Of a stretch of 64,000 nt of DNA, positions 61,025 through 64,000 are shown in pieces. The DNA lies in contig NC_092566.1 of the NCBI RefSeq assembly GCF_037975245.1, forward strand, positions 5,022,001 through 5,086,000, read 5' to 3'. The DNA comes from Apostichopus japonicus. Taxonomy: Eukaryota > Echinodermata > Holothuroidea > Aspidochirotida > Stichopodidae. The translations under genes were made by a program, and so were the position numbers. Below the pieces are notes generated by a model. That model did no database searches, was not told the origin of the DNA, and saw only the letters and a list, made by a program, of their open reading frames with translations. Numbering within the stretch: position 1 is the stretch's first letter; each line of letters opens with the position of its first letter.

Positions 61025-61114
61025 AGACTAGTTGAGACTAGTGGAACACTAGTAGTTGTGTTCCACTAGTCTCAACTACTAGTGTTCCACTAGTCTCAAC
61101 TAGTCTCAACATAT
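61017..61114. repeat. perfect 42-bp-arm palindrome with 14-nt spacer
   Basis: The 38-nt arm at 61,021-61,058 begins GTTGAGACTAGTTGAGACTA and is matched exactly by the reverse complement at 61,073-61,110. The ATAT on each outer side extends the match to 42 bp. The spacer is TGTTCCACTAGTCT, which itself pairs with part of the arms. Each arm contains GTTGAGACTA twice in direct repeat and GTGGAACACTAGT once. No ORF. Confidence 0.95.
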
Positions 61115-62198
61115 AATTCCGCTCTGTCCCCCGGAGAGCACTCTGTGCCAAGAGAGACGCCAACCAACCTACTCTATATATATATGTGTATATATAGCAT
61201 ACAGGATTGAAATAAGACTTTTAAAGCATTACCTTCAAATAAAATCACAATGTGAAATCACAATGTAGGCCTAGGGAAAGAAGCTATAACAGTGTTGTAG
61301 GCTGTCAGTGTTAATGTTAGTTTGCAATTTAGGAATTATTCTTTCTTCCAGAGATAAACATTTCTTGAGACAAAGAAACCGATGCAACAAACTAGCTGGC
61401 CTAATGCATGTAATTTAAATGGACAGATATAAACTAAGCCGGAAGACCTTATGATAGGGAAGAGGCAATGTAAACCTCCTCCCCCCCCCTCCCCCCCGCC
61501 GGCCTTGCTCCACCCCTTCTTTCTTCATCAATTCCTCCCCATTTCTTTCTTATTCCCCATGTCCTACAGGTACCAACTCATATACTAATTTATTCACATT
61601 GCTTCATCTCTCTTCTCGACCCTGTCACCTTCTAAGCCCTTTTCTCTCCTCTTTCCTGTTACTTATTTTAAATGTTGATTTCGTTTTGTTTTCAATTCGT
61701 TTTAGTTTGTCTTTGAAGAAGCACTTTACCCTTTATACCTACACAGGCTTCTTGAGGTAGATTTAGCAGTCTGTTAACTTTTTCTTGCTCTCTTTGAAAT
61801 TACTGTACTCCTTTAAGTTGTTCCCAATTCCCTGGGTTAGGATATATCGCATATATCACACGTGTATCAATCAAAGTCATCTTGGGTTAACTCGTCTGTG
61901 TTAACACATTCCCCATACTCTTACTCCATAAATTAAAGATGTAAAATTTAATTATGTTTCAATTACTTTCATCTAAATTATTGATCATGTTTTTAGGAAA
62001 GTTTACCAATGCAACCTCTTTCGTGTATCGAGTAAACACCAAGTTTGTTATGATCTCCAGATGAGGATGGGTGACTCCAGATGGAAAGGAATTGAATATG
62101 AAAGTATTCAGAAAAGAACTGATGGGCAGAGGCATCGAAAGAGAGTCAACCTGAATAAGAGGATGGGGGGAGGGGGCTGGGGTGGGGGGTATAGGTAC

Positions 62199-63282
62199 CA
62201 GTGGCGGCGGAACCGGGGGGGCTTGGGGGGGCTCAGCCCCCCCAATAAAAAAGTTGAGGGGGCAAATGCTTGATTAGCCCCCCCAATATTTACCAAGGCT
62301 CCGAAACGTACATCTGCCCATTTTTCAATGCATACTTGTCGATCTGTCCGATGCACACGTATACTCTATAGGTGTAATAATTTTAGTAATTGCTGGGGAC
62401 CCTCGGCCCGTCCCTTGGCTATAGACCACATTGTCATCCCAACCGCGTCTTCACGACCCGTGAAAAGTAGAAGCAGTGAGTGTGAGTACCGGTAAGCGTA
62501 ACACAACTTCGTATTAGGCCAATGACTTGCCTCATTTCAGCCAGTTCTCCAACATCCCCTTACTTAGTGGCGGATCGAGCGTCCATATATACAGTCAGGG
62601 GCGGATGCCCCCCCCCCCCGACGGACTCAAATGGACTGCTGGCGCCCTTTTCAGCTTTTCACTACTTTTTACTTATTCGCGATTTTTGACTATTTTATTG
62701 CGCTCTCATATACCTATTGACATTTGTCATATTCTGTCGGTGTATTTTCCGACAAAATGGCGACGACACCTATTTATTCTCCGTTTATCTGCAAATTAGC
62801 AAGGCCCCGGAAAGGGTCATTTCCTGCAATCTCGGGAGTATCTTTACTCAAAAATTTTCTGTACGCTCCGCGCCAACCTGTGGTGGCGCTCCGCTTAGAT
62901 AGTGTCGAAAGCGCCCCTACAGACCATTCTTGCCCCCCCGACCAATACCCCTAGCCCCGCCACTGCCCTTACTACACTCAAAAACGTCTTTGCGAGTACA
63001 CTACGAGTAATAGCTACTCTCTTAAAACACCATCGAATATACAAATTACAATGTTTTTACAGACTTTACGTGCAATCTGAGAAATTGCAGGCTTGAGACC
63101 CATATTTTAGGGCCAGGTATTCGCAGCATAAAACACTCGGGAAGTGCCGTTTCCGGCCATCTGGGGGTTTGAAAAAAACCCCAAATTTTCTTGTACGCTC
63201 CGCGCCAACCGATGGTGGCGCTCCGCTTAGATAGTCTCCACACATTAGCCCCCCCAATAATATTTCCGTTCCGCCGCGCCTG
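62199..63282. mobile_element. outer hAT-like element, 1,084 bp, 8-bp TSD
   Basis: It starts CAGTGGCGGCGGAACCGG and ends with the reverse complement of CAGGCGCGGCGGAACGG: imperfect terminal inverted repeats of about 17 bp. ATAGGTAC flanks both ends exactly (62,191-62,198 and 63,283-63,290). Subterminal TTAGCCCCCCCAATA-type blocks occur near both ends. No transposase ORF is visible, so it is non-autonomous or a remnant. A second element (62,575-62,965) is inserted in it. Confidence 0.85.
62575..62965 (-). mobile_element. inner hAT-like MITE, 391 bp, nested, 8-bp TSD
   Basis: It lies wholly within the 62,199-63,282 element. CCCTTACT flanks it exactly on both sides (62,567-62,574 and 62,966-62,973). 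Ends are TAGTGGCGGATCGAG on the left and the reverse complement of CAGTGGCGGGGCTAGG on the right. Apart from 21 extra bases at the left end it is homologous over its length to the MITE at 43,793-44,141 in reverse orientation. No ORF of significance. Confidence 0.87.
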
Positions 63283-64000
63283 ATAGGTACAACCTCAAAA
63301 GGCAGTAGAACATGTGAATTTGATTTGAAGAAACCAACTATTAATCCACCTCAATTTGCCCATCAATTAGTCACATATTACAAAGGGTACATTTCATTCA
63401 TTGTAAAGGACTTCTTATTGATGAAAAGGTGCATTTTTGAAATTGTCCACAAAACTGAGAGGCACACGGGTGGAAGGGGGGCGGGGGGGTGCATGTGATC
63501 CCAATTAATGCCCTTGGCTTAATCCTCTTAATAACCTAACCTGCACACTGCTCATTTAACGTACAGTAGAGTTTTTACTCTGTCTGCCCCTTTTAATATT
63601 AATTAACCCATGCTATAGTGTGTGCAAAGGTGTTTACTATGTAACAATAACTATAATTTCTTTTATTGTAACTTCTCGCAATTAGCAGTCATTGTAAAAT
63701 GAGGTTACCAATGTTTGGCTGTTTAAAAGTGAAACAGAAGGTATGGAAAGTGCTATATTTATATTAAACTAATGACAATTGATTAACAATAAATATCACT
63801 GTAATGGTTCACTTATTACGAGAGTGTAATTTTTAATACGATATCTCTCAGGAAAAGATGTCACAGAAAATATATACACAGAATATGCAGAATGATGTCG
63901 TTTGAAACATTTTGTGATTCTAGAGATGACAAAGAATGTCAACCCCGCAAAATCACAGCGAGACATAGAATGCTGGGTTCTGTTTAGAGAACCACGAAAA

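Larger units (their letters stand above)
56891..64000. other. upstream intron or flank of the PTPN13-type gene, no exon recognised
   Basis: The exon ending at 56,890 begins with two bases of a split codon, so coding exons must lie further upstream, yet I recognise none here on the minus strand and see no PDZ signature. The region holds a CpG-richer patch at about 60,175-60,360, a 60-bp (AT)n run, a large palindrome and two nested hAT-like elements. The intron therefore seems longer than 7 kb. Confidence 0.5.

Noticed and set aside
62061-63257. Several short ORFs on both strands
   Set aside because: They lie within the nested non-autonomous hAT-like elements and have no transposase features.

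Overview
The window is eukaryotic nuclear DNA: AT-rich, intron-rich, with canonical GT-AG splice sites and only a few percent of coding sequence. Five conserved metazoan genes can be assembled exon by exon. Their protein sequences, the frequent TAGGCCTA-type words and the mix of hAT-like MITEs, LINE 3' ends and tRNA-derived SINEs suggest a marine invertebrate deuterostome. An echinoderm such as a sea cucumber is my best guess, but this is inference and not proven by the sequence.

Layout. (1) 2,589-21,031, minus: complete MOB1 (Hippo/mitotic-exit kinase co-activator, 215 aa, five coding exons), with two very long introns that carry a LINE fragment, a probable solo LTR and several duplications. 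(2) 21,032-24,179: MOB1 promoter region with a perfect CRE, a TATA box on the opposite strand, and a tRNA-derived SINE. (3) 24,180-26,585, minus: complete MRPS24 (mitoribosomal small-subunit protein, 168 aa), with a LINE 3' end in one intron. (4) 26,586-30,869: intergenic, with a minisatellite, an 8-bp-TSD MITE built around a 21-bp tandem array, and a palindrome-bounded element holding telomere-like repeats. (5) 30,941-34,134, plus: complete PPM1K (mitochondrial PP2C phosphatase, 352 aa). (6) 34,135-37,941: intergenic, with overlapping perfect E-box palindromes and two orphan exon candidates. (7) 37,942-42,558, plus: complete NFU1 (mitochondrial Fe-S carrier, 274 aa). (8) 42,559-46,672: convergent intergenic region with a hAT-like MITE. 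(9) 46,673-56,890, minus: the last eight exons of a PTPN13-type protein tyrosine phosphatase with an intact catalytic domain; its 5' part lies beyond the window. (10) 56,891-64,000: no recognised exon; it holds a 42-bp-arm palindrome beside a 60-bp AT tract and a nested pair of hAT-like elements, each with a perfect 8-bp target-site duplication.

Functionally the five genes are not an operon or a pathway. Three (MRPS24, PPM1K, NFU1) encode mitochondrial matrix proteins with visible presequences; MOB1 and PTPN13 are signalling proteins. The set does match ancient linkage: human MOB1A and NFU1 lie on 2p13, and MOB1B, PTPN13 and PPM1K on 4q13-q22. I saw no CRISPR array, bacterial operon, virus genome or toxin gene. 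The most unusual material is in the repeats, and in a strong local over-representation of the 7-mer TACTGTA/TACAGTA in the MOB1 introns.
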